From positions 62,001-126,000 of the forward strand of contig CBDBFH010000019.1 of assembly GCA_965204775.1 (NCBI GenBank): DNA of 64,000 bases. Direction: 5' to 3'. This document shows positions 47,341 to 55,211 of this stretch, one piece after another. A program made the position numbers and the translations under genes. The DNA comes from CBDBFH01 sp965204775. GTDB lineage: Bacteria > Pseudomonadota > Alphaproteobacteria > JAPOUT01 > G958296285. The notes below the pieces were generated by a model, which saw only the letters and a program-made list of their open reading frames with translations, was not told the DNA's origin and did not search any database. Within the stretch, counting starts at the first letter, position 1. Every line of letters starts with the position of its first letter.

Positions 47341-48216
47341 TCACTTTGTCAGGCAGGCTTTGATGGTCCGCCCGATTTCGGAGGGCGAGGGGGCGAGGGC
47401 GGCGCCGGCGCTCTTCAGGGCCTCGATCTTGGCCCCGGCGCCGCCGGCGCCGCCGGCGATGATCGCCCCGGCATGACCCATGCGCCGCCCCGGCGGGGCG
47501 GCGCGGCCGGCGATGAAGGCGGCGACCGGCTTGCGGCGGCGGCTGGATTTGAGAAAATCGGCGGCTTCCTCCTCATCGCTGCCCCCGATCTCGCCGATCA
47601 TGACGATGGCGCGAGTCTGCGCGTCGGCGAGGAACATCTCCAGACACTCGACAAAGCCGGTGCCGCGCACCGGATCGCCGCCGATTCCGATGCAGCTGCT
47701 CTGTCCCAGCCCCTCGGCGCTGGTCTGGGCGACCGCCTCATAGGTCAAGGTTCCCGAGCGCGAGACGATTCCGACCGCCCCGCGCCGATGGATGAAGCCG
47801 GGCATGATTCCGATTTTGCATTCGCCGGGGGTGATGACTCCGGGGCAATTGGGTCCGATCAGGCGCGAAGGGCCGCCGTCCAGCGCGCGCTTGACGCGGA
47901 CCATATCGAGGACCGGAATCCCCTCGGTGATGCACACGATCAGGGGGATTGCGGCATCTGCCGCCTCGAGAATGGCGTCGGCGGCGAAGGGGGGAGGCAC
48001 ATAGATCACGCTGGCATCGGGCCGGGTGGCCTCCGCCGCCTGGCGGACGCTGTCGAAGACCGGCAGGCCCAGATGGGTCTGCCCGCCCTTGCCCGGGGTC
48101 ACCCCGCCGACCATTTTTGTCCCATAGGCGATGGCCTGCTCGCAATGGAACGTGCCCTGCGCGCCGGTCAGGCCCTGGCAGATGACGCGGGTTTGGGCGC
48201 CGACCAGGACGGCCAT
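47341..48216 (-). CDS. sucD: Succinyl-CoA synthetase alpha subunit
   Basis: TCA cycle enzyme subunit, 291 residues. The CoA-binding Rossmann region starts VICQGLTGAQGTFHCEQAIAYG near 11-32, GPNCPGVITPGECKIG is near 121, and the phosphorylated histidine is in GRRMGHAGAII near 245. SRSGTLTYEA near 151 is a further signature. Its ATG overlaps the sucC stop by 1 nt, so the two subunits are made in a coupled way. Confidence 0.96.
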   Translation of the reverse strand: MAVLVGAQTRVICQGLTGAQGTFHCEQAIAYGTKMVGGVTPGKGGQTHLGLPVFDSVRQAAEATRPDASVIYVPPPFAADAILEAADAAIPLIVCITEGIPVLDMVRVKRALDGGPSRLIGPNCPGVITPGECKIGIMPGFIHRRGAVGIVSRSGTLTYEAVAQTSAEGLGQSSCIGIGGDPVRGTGFVECLEMFLADAQTRAIVMIGEIGGSDEEEAADFLKSSRRRKPVAAFIAGRAAPPGRRMGHAGAIIAGGAGGAGAKIEALKSAGAALAPSPSEIGRTIKACLTK

Positions 48217-49376
48217 CAGCCCGCCTCGGCGACCGCCTTGCGGGCGGCGTCATCGAGCGTTTCGGCGGGGATGACGGCCAGCCCCGAGTCCTGGAGGATG
48301 GCCCGGCCCTTGTCGACATTGGTCCCGGCCAGGCGCACGATCAAGGGCACGTCGAGTCCGGTCTGGCGGGCGGCGGCGGCGATTCCTTCGGCGATGATGT
48401 CGCAGCGCATGATCCCGCCGAAAATATTGACCAGAACCGCCTTGAGGCCGGGATCGGCCAGGAGAATTTTGAAGGCCTCGCTGACTTTCTCCTGACTGGC
48501 CCCGCCGCCGACATCGAGAAAATTGGCGGGGGCCGCGCCATAATGCTGGATGATGTCCATGGTGGCCATGGCCAGCCCGGCGCCGTTGACCATGCAGCCG
48601 ATGGCGCCGTCCAGTTTGATATAGCTGAGGCCATGCTGGGCGGCGGCGCGCTCGGCGGGGTCTTCCTCATCGGGGTCGCGCAAGGCGGCGAGGGCGGGGT
48701 GGCGGAAGAGCGCGTTGTCGTCGATCGAGATTTTGGCGTCCAGACACAGCAGATCGCCCGCGCCGGTCTCAATCAGGGGATTGATTTCAATCAGGGAGAG
48801 GTCGCGGGCGAAGAAGGCGGCGGCGAGCGCCTCCATGATCCGGCCCAGCTGTTTGGTCTGATCGCGCTCCAGTTTCAAGAGGCGGGCGGCGCGGGCGGCA
48901 TGAAAGGCGCGCAGACCGGCGGCGGGATCGAACGGAATGGTCAAAACGGCTTCGGGGGTTTGGGCGGCGACCTCCTCGATATCGACGCCGCCCGCCGGGG
49001 AGATGACGAAGGCGGGCCACCCGCGGGCGCGGTCGATCAGGAGGGAGAGATAGAATTCGCGGGCGATCGTGCTGGCTTTCTCAACATAGAGGCGGCGCAC
49101 AAGGCGGCCTTGCGGGCCGGTCTGGGGGGTGATCAGGGTCATGCCGATCATCTGTTCGGCGATCTGGCGGACGGCTTGCGCCGATTCGGCGCGGCGCACG
49201 CCGCCGGCCTTGCCCCGGCCTCCGGCATGAATCTGGGCCTTGACCACGAAGGGGCCGGGCGCCAGCGCCCGGGCGGCGGCATGGGCCTGGGCGGCGGTGC
49301 GCGCGGGGCGGCCCGGCGGAACCGGCGCATCAAAGCGGGCCAGCAACTCCTTGGCCTGATATTCATGGATGTTCAT
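48216..49376 (-). CDS. sucC: Succinyl-CoA synthetase beta subunit
   Basis: A 386-residue ADP-forming type beta subunit with an ATP-grasp N-terminal domain (MNIHEYQAKELLARF, KAQIHAGGRGKAGGV near 45-59) and the C-terminal CoA ligase domain (GAIGCMVNGAGLAMATMDII near 257, LVNIFGGIMRCDIIAEGI near 315). The start at 49376 gives the canonical N-terminus; an upstream in-frame ATG at 49400 is possible. The 250-bp gap upstream holds a six-unit 11-bp repeat, where regulation of this operon is most likely to occur. Confidence 0.96.
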   Translation of the reverse strand: MNIHEYQAKELLARFDAPVPPGRPARTAAQAHAAARALAPGPFVVKAQIHAGGRGKAGGVRRAESAQAVRQIAEQMIGMTLITPQTGPQGRLVRRLYVEKASTIAREFYLSLLIDRARGWPAFVISPAGGVDIEEVAAQTPEAVLTIPFDPAAGLRAFHAARAARLLKLERDQTKQLGRIMEALAAAFFARDLSLIEINPLIETGAGDLLCLDAKISIDDNALFRHPALAALRDPDEEDPAERAAAQHGLSYIKLDGAIGCMVNGAGLAMATMDIIQHYGAAPANFLDVGGGASQEKVSEAFKILLADPGLKAVLVNIFGGIMRCDIIAEGIAAAARQTGLDVPLIVRLAGTNVDKGRAILQDSGLAVIPAETLDDAARKAVAEAG

Positions 49377-49485
49377 GGATAATCCCGCATATTCCCGCAA
49401 GCCGGGGCGGCGGCTTTCCGGCTTTGGCGCGTCTCCTCTTTACACTGATTTTGGGGCGGGCCAAAGAGATTCAGGCGGCGCGGCC

Positions 49486-49551
49486 TGACACCGGCTTGGC
49501 ACTGACTTGACACTAACTTGACACCGGCTTGACACCGGCTTGACAAGGGCG
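49486..49551. repeat. Six 11-bp tandem repeats between sucC and the small gene at 49628
   Basis: Units of 11 bp begin at 49486, 49497, 49508, 49519, 49530 and 49541; three are exactly TGACACCGGCT and the others differ at two to five positions. Read with the preceding T, four of the six units give TTGACA. The repeats are non-coding, 110 bases upstream of sucC and 77 bases upstream of the divergent small gene. The period equals about one helical turn. Confidence 0.85.
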
Positions 49552-49569
49552 TGCGCGGCGCGGTTTGAT
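49540..49569 (+). promoter_or_regulatory. Putative promoter of the small gene at 49628
   Basis: TTGACA at 49540-49545, from the last repeat unit, is followed after 18 bases by TTTGAT at 49564-49569 (4 of 6 matches to a -10). Transcription would begin near 49577, about 50 bases before the start codon. The other repeat units offer alternative -35 cores without matching -10 sequences. Confidence 0.35.
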
Positions 49570-49627
49570 CGCCGCAGTCCCTGCGCCCGCATGGCCGGGG
49601 CGCACAGCCAAGAGGAGGGCGAAGCAC

Positions 49628-49915
49628 ATGTCGCTGGCAGGAACATGGAATCTCAAAGTCTCGACGCCGATGGGCGAACAGACCCCGGTCTTGACCGTCA
49701 ATGCCGACGGGAGCGGCAAGATGGACTCGCCGCAAGGGAAGGTCGAGTTCAGCGGGGGGCAGATCGAAGGCGAGTCGATCACGGTTAAATTCAAGATGAA
49801 GGTGATGGGGACCGAGATTGACGCCACCCTTTCGGGCAAGGCCGAGGGGGACAAGATCAGCGGTCAGATCGCCACGGCGATGGGCAACGCCTCTTTTACC
49901 GGAGCCCGGGCTTAA
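49628..49915 (+). CDS. Small beta-rich cytoplasmic protein, unknown function
   Basis: A 95-residue protein starting MSLAGTWNLKVSTPMGEQT. It consists of alternating short polar and hydrophobic strands with turns (NADGSGKM, SPQGKVEFSGGQIEGE, LSGKAEGDKISG) and looks like a small lipocalin-like or beta-barrel domain. I have seen similar short proteins annotated only as hypothetical and cannot assign a function. No signal peptide. The ATG follows an AGGAGGG site. It lies on the plus strand between sucC and mdh, which are both on the minus strand, and has its own upstream region with an 11-bp repeat. Confidence 0.8.
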   Translation: MSLAGTWNLKVSTPMGEQTPVLTVNADGSGKMDSPQGKVEFSGGQIEGESITVKFKMKVMGTEIDATLSGKAEGDKISGQIATAMGNASFTGARA

Positions 49916-49924
49916 GGCCTGGGA

Positions 49925-50887
49925 TCAGGCGAGCGTCGGCGCGATTTTGCGGCTGGCGGCGATCAGGCTTTTGACCGCCTGGGCTGATTTTTTGAGTTGG
50001 GCGCGTTCGGCGGGGCGCAGGGGGATTTCGACGATTCGCTCAACCCCGCCCGCGCCGATCACGGCGGGCACGCCGACATAAAGGTTGCGTAGCCCATATT
50101 GGCCGGAGAGGAAGGCGGCGCAGGGCAGGACCCGCTTTTTGTCGCGCAGATAGGCTTCGGCCATTTCGATCGCCGCCGCCGCCGGGGCATAGAAGGCGGA
50201 GCCGGTCTTGAGGAGGGCGACGATTTCGGCCCCGCCGTCGCGGGTGCGCTGGATGATGCGGTCGAGGGTCTGGCGGCTGATCCATTTCATCTTGACCAGA
50301 TCCGGCAGCGGTATTCCGGCCATAGTTGAGTAGCGCGGCAGGGGGACCATGGTGTCGCCGTGGCCGCCCAGGACGAAGGCCGAGACGTCTTCGACCGAGA
50401 CGCCCAGTTCCTGGGCGAGGAAGAGTCGGAAGCGGGCGGAATCGAGCACCCCGGCCATGCCGACGACGCGCTGCGGCGGCAAGCCGGAGAAGCGCTGCAG
50501 GGCCCAGACCATGGCGTCGAGCGGATTGGTGATGCAGATGACGAAGGCCTTGGGGGCATGGCGCTTGATGCCGTCGGCGACGGCGGCGATCACTTTGAGA
50601 TTGATGGCGAGCAGATCGTCGCGGCTCATGCCGGGGCGGCGGGGCACGCCGGCGGTGACGATGACGACATCGGCCCCTTTGATGGCGCGATAGGCGTTGG
50701 CCCCGGCGAGATCGGCGTCGAAGCCGGAGACCGGCGAACTCTGCGCGAGGTCGAGCGCCTTGCCTTGCGGCAGGCCCTTGACGATATCGAAAATGACGAC
50801 ATCGCCCAGCTGCTTGAGTCCGGCCAGATGGGCGAGGGTGCCGCCGATCTGGCCGGCGCCGATCAGGGCGATTTTGGCGCGGGGCAT
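49925..50887 (-). CDS. mdh: Malate dehydrogenase
   Basis: NAD-dependent oxidation of malate, 320 residues, of the LDH-like MDH group found in alphaproteobacteria. The Rossmann motif IALIGAGQIGGTLAH is at 6-20, GVPRRPGMSRDDLLAIN near 80-96 has the substrate arginines, ITNPLDAMVW near 117, and the catalytic His in LGGHGDTMVPL near 173-183. The ATG at 50887 follows an AAAGGAGA site. It ends 9 bases from the small opposite-strand gene, which separates it from sucC. Confidence 0.96.
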   Translation of the reverse strand: MPRAKIALIGAGQIGGTLAHLAGLKQLGDVVIFDIVKGLPQGKALDLAQSSPVSGFDADLAGANAYRAIKGADVVIVTAGVPRRPGMSRDDLLAINLKVIAAVADGIKRHAPKAFVICITNPLDAMVWALQRFSGLPPQRVVGMAGVLDSARFRLFLAQELGVSVEDVSAFVLGGHGDTMVPLPRYSTMAGIPLPDLVKMKWISRQTLDRIIQRTRDGGAEIVALLKTGSAFYAPAAAAIEMAEAYLRDKKRVLPCAAFLSGQYGLRNLYVGVPAVIGAGGVERIVEIPLRPAERAQLKKSAQAVKSLIAASRKIAPTLA

Positions 50888-50918
50888 AGGGGTCTCCTTT
50901 CCGGTTTCCGGTCCGGCT

Positions 50919-51218
50919 TCAGGCGGCGATTCGGTTGAGGGCGCGGGCGAGGTCGAGATCGCGCCCGGTGAGGCCGCCGGCTTCGTGGGTGGTCAAGACC
51001 ACCTCGACCTTGCGGTAGACATTGAACCATTCGGGATGATGATTCATCTTCTCGGCGATCAGGGCGGCGCGGGCCATGAAGCCGAAGGCGGCGGCGAAGT
51101 CGGCAAAGACGAAATTGCGCATGATCGCCGCGCGCTCCGGGTGGCGGCTCCAGCCTTCGAGGCCGCGCAGGGCCTCGCCGATTTGCGCGTCGGTGAGTTT
51201 TTCTGTATCGCGGGCCAT
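50919..51218 (-). CDS. phhB: Pterin-4a-carbinolamine dehydratase
   Basis: Recycles 4a-hydroxytetrahydropterin, usually for aromatic amino acid hydroxylases. The 99-residue product matches the small single-domain family, with the signature EKMNHHPEWFNVYRKVEVVL near 56-75 and a later THEAGGLTGRDLDLA. Start ATG at 51218. It lies 31 bases upstream of mdh on the same strand and is divergent from the metallopeptidase gene 35 bases away. No phenylalanine hydroxylase gene is in the window. Confidence 0.93.
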   Translation of the reverse strand: MARDTEKLTDAQIGEALRGLEGWSRHPERAAIMRNFVFADFAAAFGFMARAALIAEKMNHHPEWFNVYRKVEVVLTTHEAGGLTGRDLDLARALNRIAA

Positions 51219-51253
51219 GATTTGCCTCTTGGCTTTGTGCGCCCGAGGCGCGC

Positions 51254-51694
51254 ATGATCGGCATCATGGAGCAGGACCGCGCATGGAGCAAGCAGCGCGC
51301 CCCCGGCCTGGCGCAGATTGAGGCGCTGGCCCGCGAGGCCTTTGCGCGGCTACCTGCAATTTTTCGTGAACAATGCGCCAATCTGGTCATCCGGGTGGAG
51401 GAGTTTCCGGAGGAGCGGATTGTCGATCACTTCAAACTGGACAGCCCCTTCGACTTGATGGGGCTGTATCATGGCAGCGCCCTGACCAGCCGTTCGGTTC
51501 TGGACACGGCCGCCGGGCCGGACATGGTGTTTCTCTACCGCCGTCCGATTCTCGACCACTGGGCCGAGCAGGAGGAGGCGCTGGGGGATTTGGTTGCGCA
51601 TATTCTGATTCATGAGATCGGCCATCATTTCGGCTTTTCCGACGCGGACATGGATTCGGCGGAGGCGCAGGCCGCGCGGGCGGAGAGGGGGTAG
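51254..51694 (+). CDS. Zincin-like metallopeptidase family protein
   Basis: A 146-residue protein with a zinc-binding HEIGHHFGFSDADM motif near residues 117-130, the pattern of the short zincin-like metallopeptidase family (formerly DUF1025). FREQCANLVIRVEEFP near 36 and LGLYHG-like GLYHGSAL near 69 are also typical. Proteolytic activity has not been broadly shown for this family. The start could be the ATG at 51254 or one four codons later. Its last 70 bases overlap the 3' end of the opposite-strand thpR gene. Confidence 0.9.
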   Translation: MIGIMEQDRAWSKQRAPGLAQIEALAREAFARLPAIFREQCANLVIRVEEFPEERIVDHFKLDSPFDLMGLYHGSALTSRSVLDTAAGPDMVFLYRRPILDHWAEQEEALGDLVAHILIHEIGHHFGFSDADMDSAEAQAARAERG

Positions 51695-52221
51695 ACCCGC
51701 TCGACCCGATAAGGCCCGCCGCCGCCGGGCCGGGCTGAGAAGAGGGCGAAGCGCGAGGCGGTCCATTTCTGGCGCAAGGAGAGCGCATGGGCTGCGGTCC
51801 AGTTTTGGATTTGCCTTTGATCCGGAGCGCGCAGGCGGGCGAGCGTGATATGGGGGGTGAATCTGCGCCGTTCGGGGGCATGTCCGGCGCGAACCAGCGC
51901 GCGGGCGACCTGGCGCTGAAGGGCGCGCAGGGCGGGGGCGGGGCGCAGTTTGGCATAAAGTGCGCGCGGCCCGGCGCGGGCCGCGAACAGACCGGCCCCG
52001 TCCAGTTCGATCTCCAGTGGATCGGCGGCGGCGCATTCCAGCCGCGCCAGGTGCCGGTCGATCTCCTCGGCCCGGGCCGGGGCGGCGGCGCCGATGAAGC
52101 ATAAAGTCAGATGAAGATCGCCCGGCGCAACCCAGCGCGCCCCGGCGATGCCGCCCCGGCAGGCCGCCAATTGCCCGGCGAGGGCGGATGGCAGTTCGAG
52201 GGCGGTGAACAGGCGGAGCAA
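51625..52221 (-). CDS. thpR: RNA 2',3'-cyclic phosphodiesterase (2'-5' RNA ligase family)
   Basis: A 198-residue 2H phosphoesterase with both HxT motifs: HLTLCFIG near 40 and HITLARLR near 127. The family normally begins MRLFVAL; here the best match is the TTG at 52221, giving LLRLFTALELP, 5 bases after the asd stop. The domain should end near RVERVYPL (about 180). A further 19 residues overlap the convergent metallopeptidase gene by 70 nt, so the tail may be fortuitous. Confidence 0.88.
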   Translation of the reverse strand: MLRLFTALELPSALAGQLAACRGGIAGARWVAPGDLHLTLCFIGAAAPARAEEIDRHLARLECAAADPLEIELDGAGLFAARAGPRALYAKLRPAPALRALQRQVARALVRAGHAPERRRFTPHITLARLRAPDQRQIQNWTAAHALSLRQKWTASRFALFSARPGGGGPYRVERVYPLSARAACASAESMSASEKPK

Positions 52222-52226
52222 GAGGT

Positions 52227-53252
52227 TCAGGCGGCGCGCTGCTTCAAAGCGCCGGCGCACAGACGCTCGGCGATCTGGATCGCATTGAGCGCGGCCCCCT
52301 TGCGCAGATTGTCGGCGACGACCCACAGATTGAGGCCGGAGGGCACGGTCGGATCGCGCCGGATGCGGGAGACGAAGACCGGGTCCCGGCCTTCGGCTTC
52401 CAGCGGGGTCATATAGCCGCCATCGCGCCGCTCGTCGAGCAGGGTGCAGCCGGGGGCGCGGCGGATGGCCGCGCGCGCCTGCGCTTCGCTCAAAGGGCGG
52501 GCGAGCTGCACATTGACCGCCTGGGCATGGCCGACCATCACCGGAACCCGCGCGCAAGCGGCGGTCAGTTTGATCGCCGGATCGAGAATTTTGGCGGTTT
52601 CGGCGGCGATTTTGCTCTCCTCGCCGGTGTTGCCGTCCTCGGCGAAGCCGCCGCATTGGGGGACGACATTGAAGGCGAGCCTTTTGGGCAGGACGGGCGG
52701 GGGGGCGGGGCTTTGGTCGAGGGCGGCGCGGGCTTCGGCGGCGAGGCCCTCCATCGCCCGGCGGCCTGCGCCCGAGGCCGACTGGTAGGTTGCGACCACG
52801 ACGCGCTGGATGTGCGCGGCCTGATGGAGCGGCTGGAGGGCGATCAGCAATTGCGCGGTCGAGCAATTGGGATTGGCGATGATGTTGGCGGCGGGCGGGG
52901 CGGCGAGCAGATGGCCGTTGATTTCAGGGATGATCAGCGGCACTTCGGGATGGAGCCGGAAATGCGAGGAGTTGTCGATGACCAGGCAGCCGGCGCGCGC
53001 GGCCAGGGGGGCGGCGGCGGCGGCGCATTCGGCAGGCAACGCGAAAAAGGCGAGATCGCAAGAGGCGAAATCAAATCCGTCCAGAGCCTCGACCGCAAGC
53101 CGGCGCGCGCCGCAAGACAGCTGCGCGCCGGCGCTGGCCGGCGAGGCGAGGGCATGGATGGCGGCGGCGGGAAAGTTGCGCCGGGCGAGGAGCGCGATCA
53201 TCAGGCGCCCGACATTTCCGGTCGCCCCGGCGACGGCGATGGTCAGAGCCAT
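52227..53252 (-). CDS. asd: Aspartate-semialdehyde dehydrogenase
   Basis: NADPH-dependent reduction of aspartyl phosphate, on the way to lysine, threonine and methionine. The 341-residue product has AVAGATGNVGRLM at 6-18, FFALPAECAAAAAP near 71, the active-site cysteine in NPNCSTAQL near 130, and RVPVMVGHAQAVNVQ near 237 with the catalytic His. The ATG at 53252 has a GGAGGAG site. It lies 19 bases after leuB in the leuC-leuD-leuB-asd run. Confidence 0.96.
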   Translation of the reverse strand: MALTIAVAGATGNVGRLMIALLARRNFPAAAIHALASPASAGAQLSCGARRLAVEALDGFDFASCDLAFFALPAECAAAAAPLAARAGCLVIDNSSHFRLHPEVPLIIPEINGHLLAAPPAANIIANPNCSTAQLLIALQPLHQAAHIQRVVVATYQSASGAGRRAMEGLAAEARAALDQSPAPPPVLPKRLAFNVVPQCGGFAEDGNTGEESKIAAETAKILDPAIKLTAACARVPVMVGHAQAVNVQLARPLSEAQARAAIRRAPGCTLLDERRDGGYMTPLEAEGRDPVFVSRIRRDPTVPSGLNLWVVADNLRKGAALNAIQIAERLCAGALKQRAA

Positions 53253-53271
53253 GAGTCTCCTCCTTGGAGGG

Positions 53272-54393
53272 TCACGATTGCCCGGCGGGAGCGGGGTCGT
53301 CAAGCGCCTGCAGGACGGCATCGCCCATCTGGGCGGTGGTTACGACGTCGTCGGCGGGTCCGGCGATATCGGCGGTGCGCGCGCCGCGGGCCAGCGCCAG
53401 GCCAACCGCAGCCTCCAGCCGGTCGGCGGCGGCGGGGCGGGACAGGCCGGTGCGCAAGGCCATGGCCAGAGACAAGATCATGGCCAGAGGATTGGCCTGT
53501 CCGCGCCCGGCAATATCGGGGGCCGAGCCATGCACCGGCTCATAAAGGCCGGGCGCGCCGGGCGCGCCCAGCGAGGCCGAGGGCAGCATGCCCAGCGATC
53601 CGGTCAGCATGGCCGCCTGATCGGAGAGCAGATCGCCGAACAGATTATCGGTCACGATCACGTCGAATTGCTTGGGCTCGCGCACCAACTGCATCGCGCA
53701 ATTGTCGGCGAGCATATGCTGCAAGGCAAGGTCGGGGTAGTCCTCGCGGTGGAGGCGGGTGATTTCCTCGCGCCAGAGAAGTCCGCTTTCCATGACATTG
53801 GATTTTTCAACCGAGGTGACCTGGCCGCGGCGCGTCCGGGCGAGATCAAACGCGGCGCGCCCGACCCGGCGGATTTCCTCGCTGTCATAGACTTGGGTGT
53901 TGACCGCGCGCCGCCGGTTTTCGCCCAGTTGGGTGATGCCGCGCGGCGTGCCGAAATAGATTCCACCGGCCAGTTCGCGCACGATCATGATATCCAGCCC
54001 TTCAACTTTCTCCGGCTTGAGAGCGGAAGCGCCGGTCAGAGCCGGGGGGCAAATGGCGGGGCGCAGATTGGCGAAGAGATCGAGCTGTTTGCGCAGCGCG
54101 AGGAGTCCGGCTTCCGGGCGCGCCTCATAAGGGACGCCGGCCCATTTGGGTCCGCCGACTGCGCCCAGGAAAATGGCGTCAACTTTGGCGGCTTTTTCGA
54201 TCAGGCCGGGGGCGAGCGCGGCCTGATGAGCGTCATAGGCGGCGCCGCCGATCAGCTCTTCCTGGAGGTGGAAGTGGAGTCCGGCATGGGCTTCGAACCA
54301 GCCGAGGACGCGGCGCAGCTGGCCCATGACCTCGGGTCCGATGCCGTCGCCGGGCAGGAGCAGGAGGCGAAGCGGGGGGCTCACCTCGCGCAT
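53272..54393 (-). CDS. leuB: 3-isopropylmalate dehydrogenase
   Basis: Leucine biosynthesis, oxidative decarboxylation of 3-isopropylmalate. The 373-residue product has LLPGDGIGPEVMGQL near 12-26, GAVGGPKW near 77, a basic substrate strip including LRKQLDLFANLRP near 98, and the C-terminal YEPVHGSAPDIAGRGQANPLAM near 280-300. It starts at the ATG at 54393, 12 bases after the stop of a lipoprotein gene that sits between it and leuD. Confidence 0.96.
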   Translation of the reverse strand: MREVSPPLRLLLLPGDGIGPEVMGQLRRVLGWFEAHAGLHFHLQEELIGGAAYDAHQAALAPGLIEKAAKVDAIFLGAVGGPKWAGVPYEARPEAGLLALRKQLDLFANLRPAICPPALTGASALKPEKVEGLDIMIVRELAGGIYFGTPRGITQLGENRRRAVNTQVYDSEEIRRVGRAAFDLARTRRGQVTSVEKSNVMESGLLWREEITRLHREDYPDLALQHMLADNCAMQLVREPKQFDVIVTDNLFGDLLSDQAAMLTGSLGMLPSASLGAPGAPGLYEPVHGSAPDIAGRGQANPLAMILSLAMALRTGLSRPAAADRLEAAVGLALARGARTADIAGPADDVVTTAQMGDAVLQALDDPAPAGQS

Positions 54394-54405
54394 GGGCGCG
54401 GCGGC

Positions 54406-55089
54406 CTATTGGCCTCCGGCATAGGGGGTTTTGCCTTCGGTGACGGCGCGGACATCTTGCAGGCTCTGGCGAATTTCGGAGGGCTGGGTGGCCATCATTC
54501 TGGCGACCGCGCTGACCGAAGCCGCCTCGCCCGGGCCGCCGAGCGGCGCGCCGATCAGGCGGGCCTTTTCGGCGAGCAATTCGATGGTCAGGATTTCCTC
54601 TTCCGAGAGGGCCTGGGCGGTGGCTTCGGCCTCCCAGAGGCCGTTGGCGAGGTCTCCGTCCGGCTCGTAGGCGGAATGGGCGAGGGTGAAGCCGCTGTCC
54701 ACGAGGACGGCGTTGGGGCTGGGCAGGAGAAAGGCGTCGGCGCGCGCGCAGGCTTCGCGCTCGCACAGGGCGATGGCCGCGCTGAGGGTGGTCGCCCCGC
54801 GGGCGCGATGATCCAGCGCCGCCGGAGCGTGGATCCAGACCTGCCAGGCGGGGCGCTCCGGGGTTGAGACGTCGCGGGTTTCGATGATCTGATAGTCGGC
54901 GGCATCCGCGCCGACCTCGACGGCATCCTGGACCGGCAGCACCCTTTGGGCGACCGCTGCCGGGTCTTCCTGGCTTGGGACGGGAACTTCCGGCGCGGCG
55001 GCCTCTTCGTCGTCGGAGCAGGCGGCGGGCAGCAGGGCCAGGGCGAGAATCAGGCTGGACGCGAAAATGCGCAGGCGCAAGAGGCTCAT
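54406..55089 (-). CDS. Lipoprotein of unknown function
   Basis: A 227-residue protein with a lipoprotein signal: hydrophobic segment about 9-21 and lipobox LPAAC with Cys24, followed by an acidic stretch (SDDEEAAAPE). An Ala/Pro-rich linker leads to a globular region with YQIIETRDVSTPERPAWQVWIHAP near 66-90 and a helical end. The region after the linker recalls small domains annotated only as DUFs; I cannot name it. It is inserted between leuD and leuB on the same strand, an unusual place, and is likely co-transcribed with leuB. Confidence 0.82.
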   Translation of the reverse strand: MSLLRLRIFASSLILALALLPAACSDDEEAAAPEVPVPSQEDPAAVAQRVLPVQDAVEVGADAADYQIIETRDVSTPERPAWQVWIHAPAALDHRARGATTLSAAIALCEREACARADAFLLPSPNAVLVDSGFTLAHSAYEPDGDLANGLWEAEATAQALSEEEILTIELLAEKARLIGAPLGGPGEAASVSAVARMMATQPSEIRQSLQDVRAVTEGKTPYAGGQ

Positions 55090-55211
55090 AAAACTCTCCT
55101 CATTTTCCTTGTGCGTTTCTTGTGCGGGTTTTTGGGCAGAACGTCGTGCGCGCCGGTTTCTTTATGGCGGACGCGCCGGGCGGGAGCGGCGATTCTAGAC
55201 CGGATTTTTGG

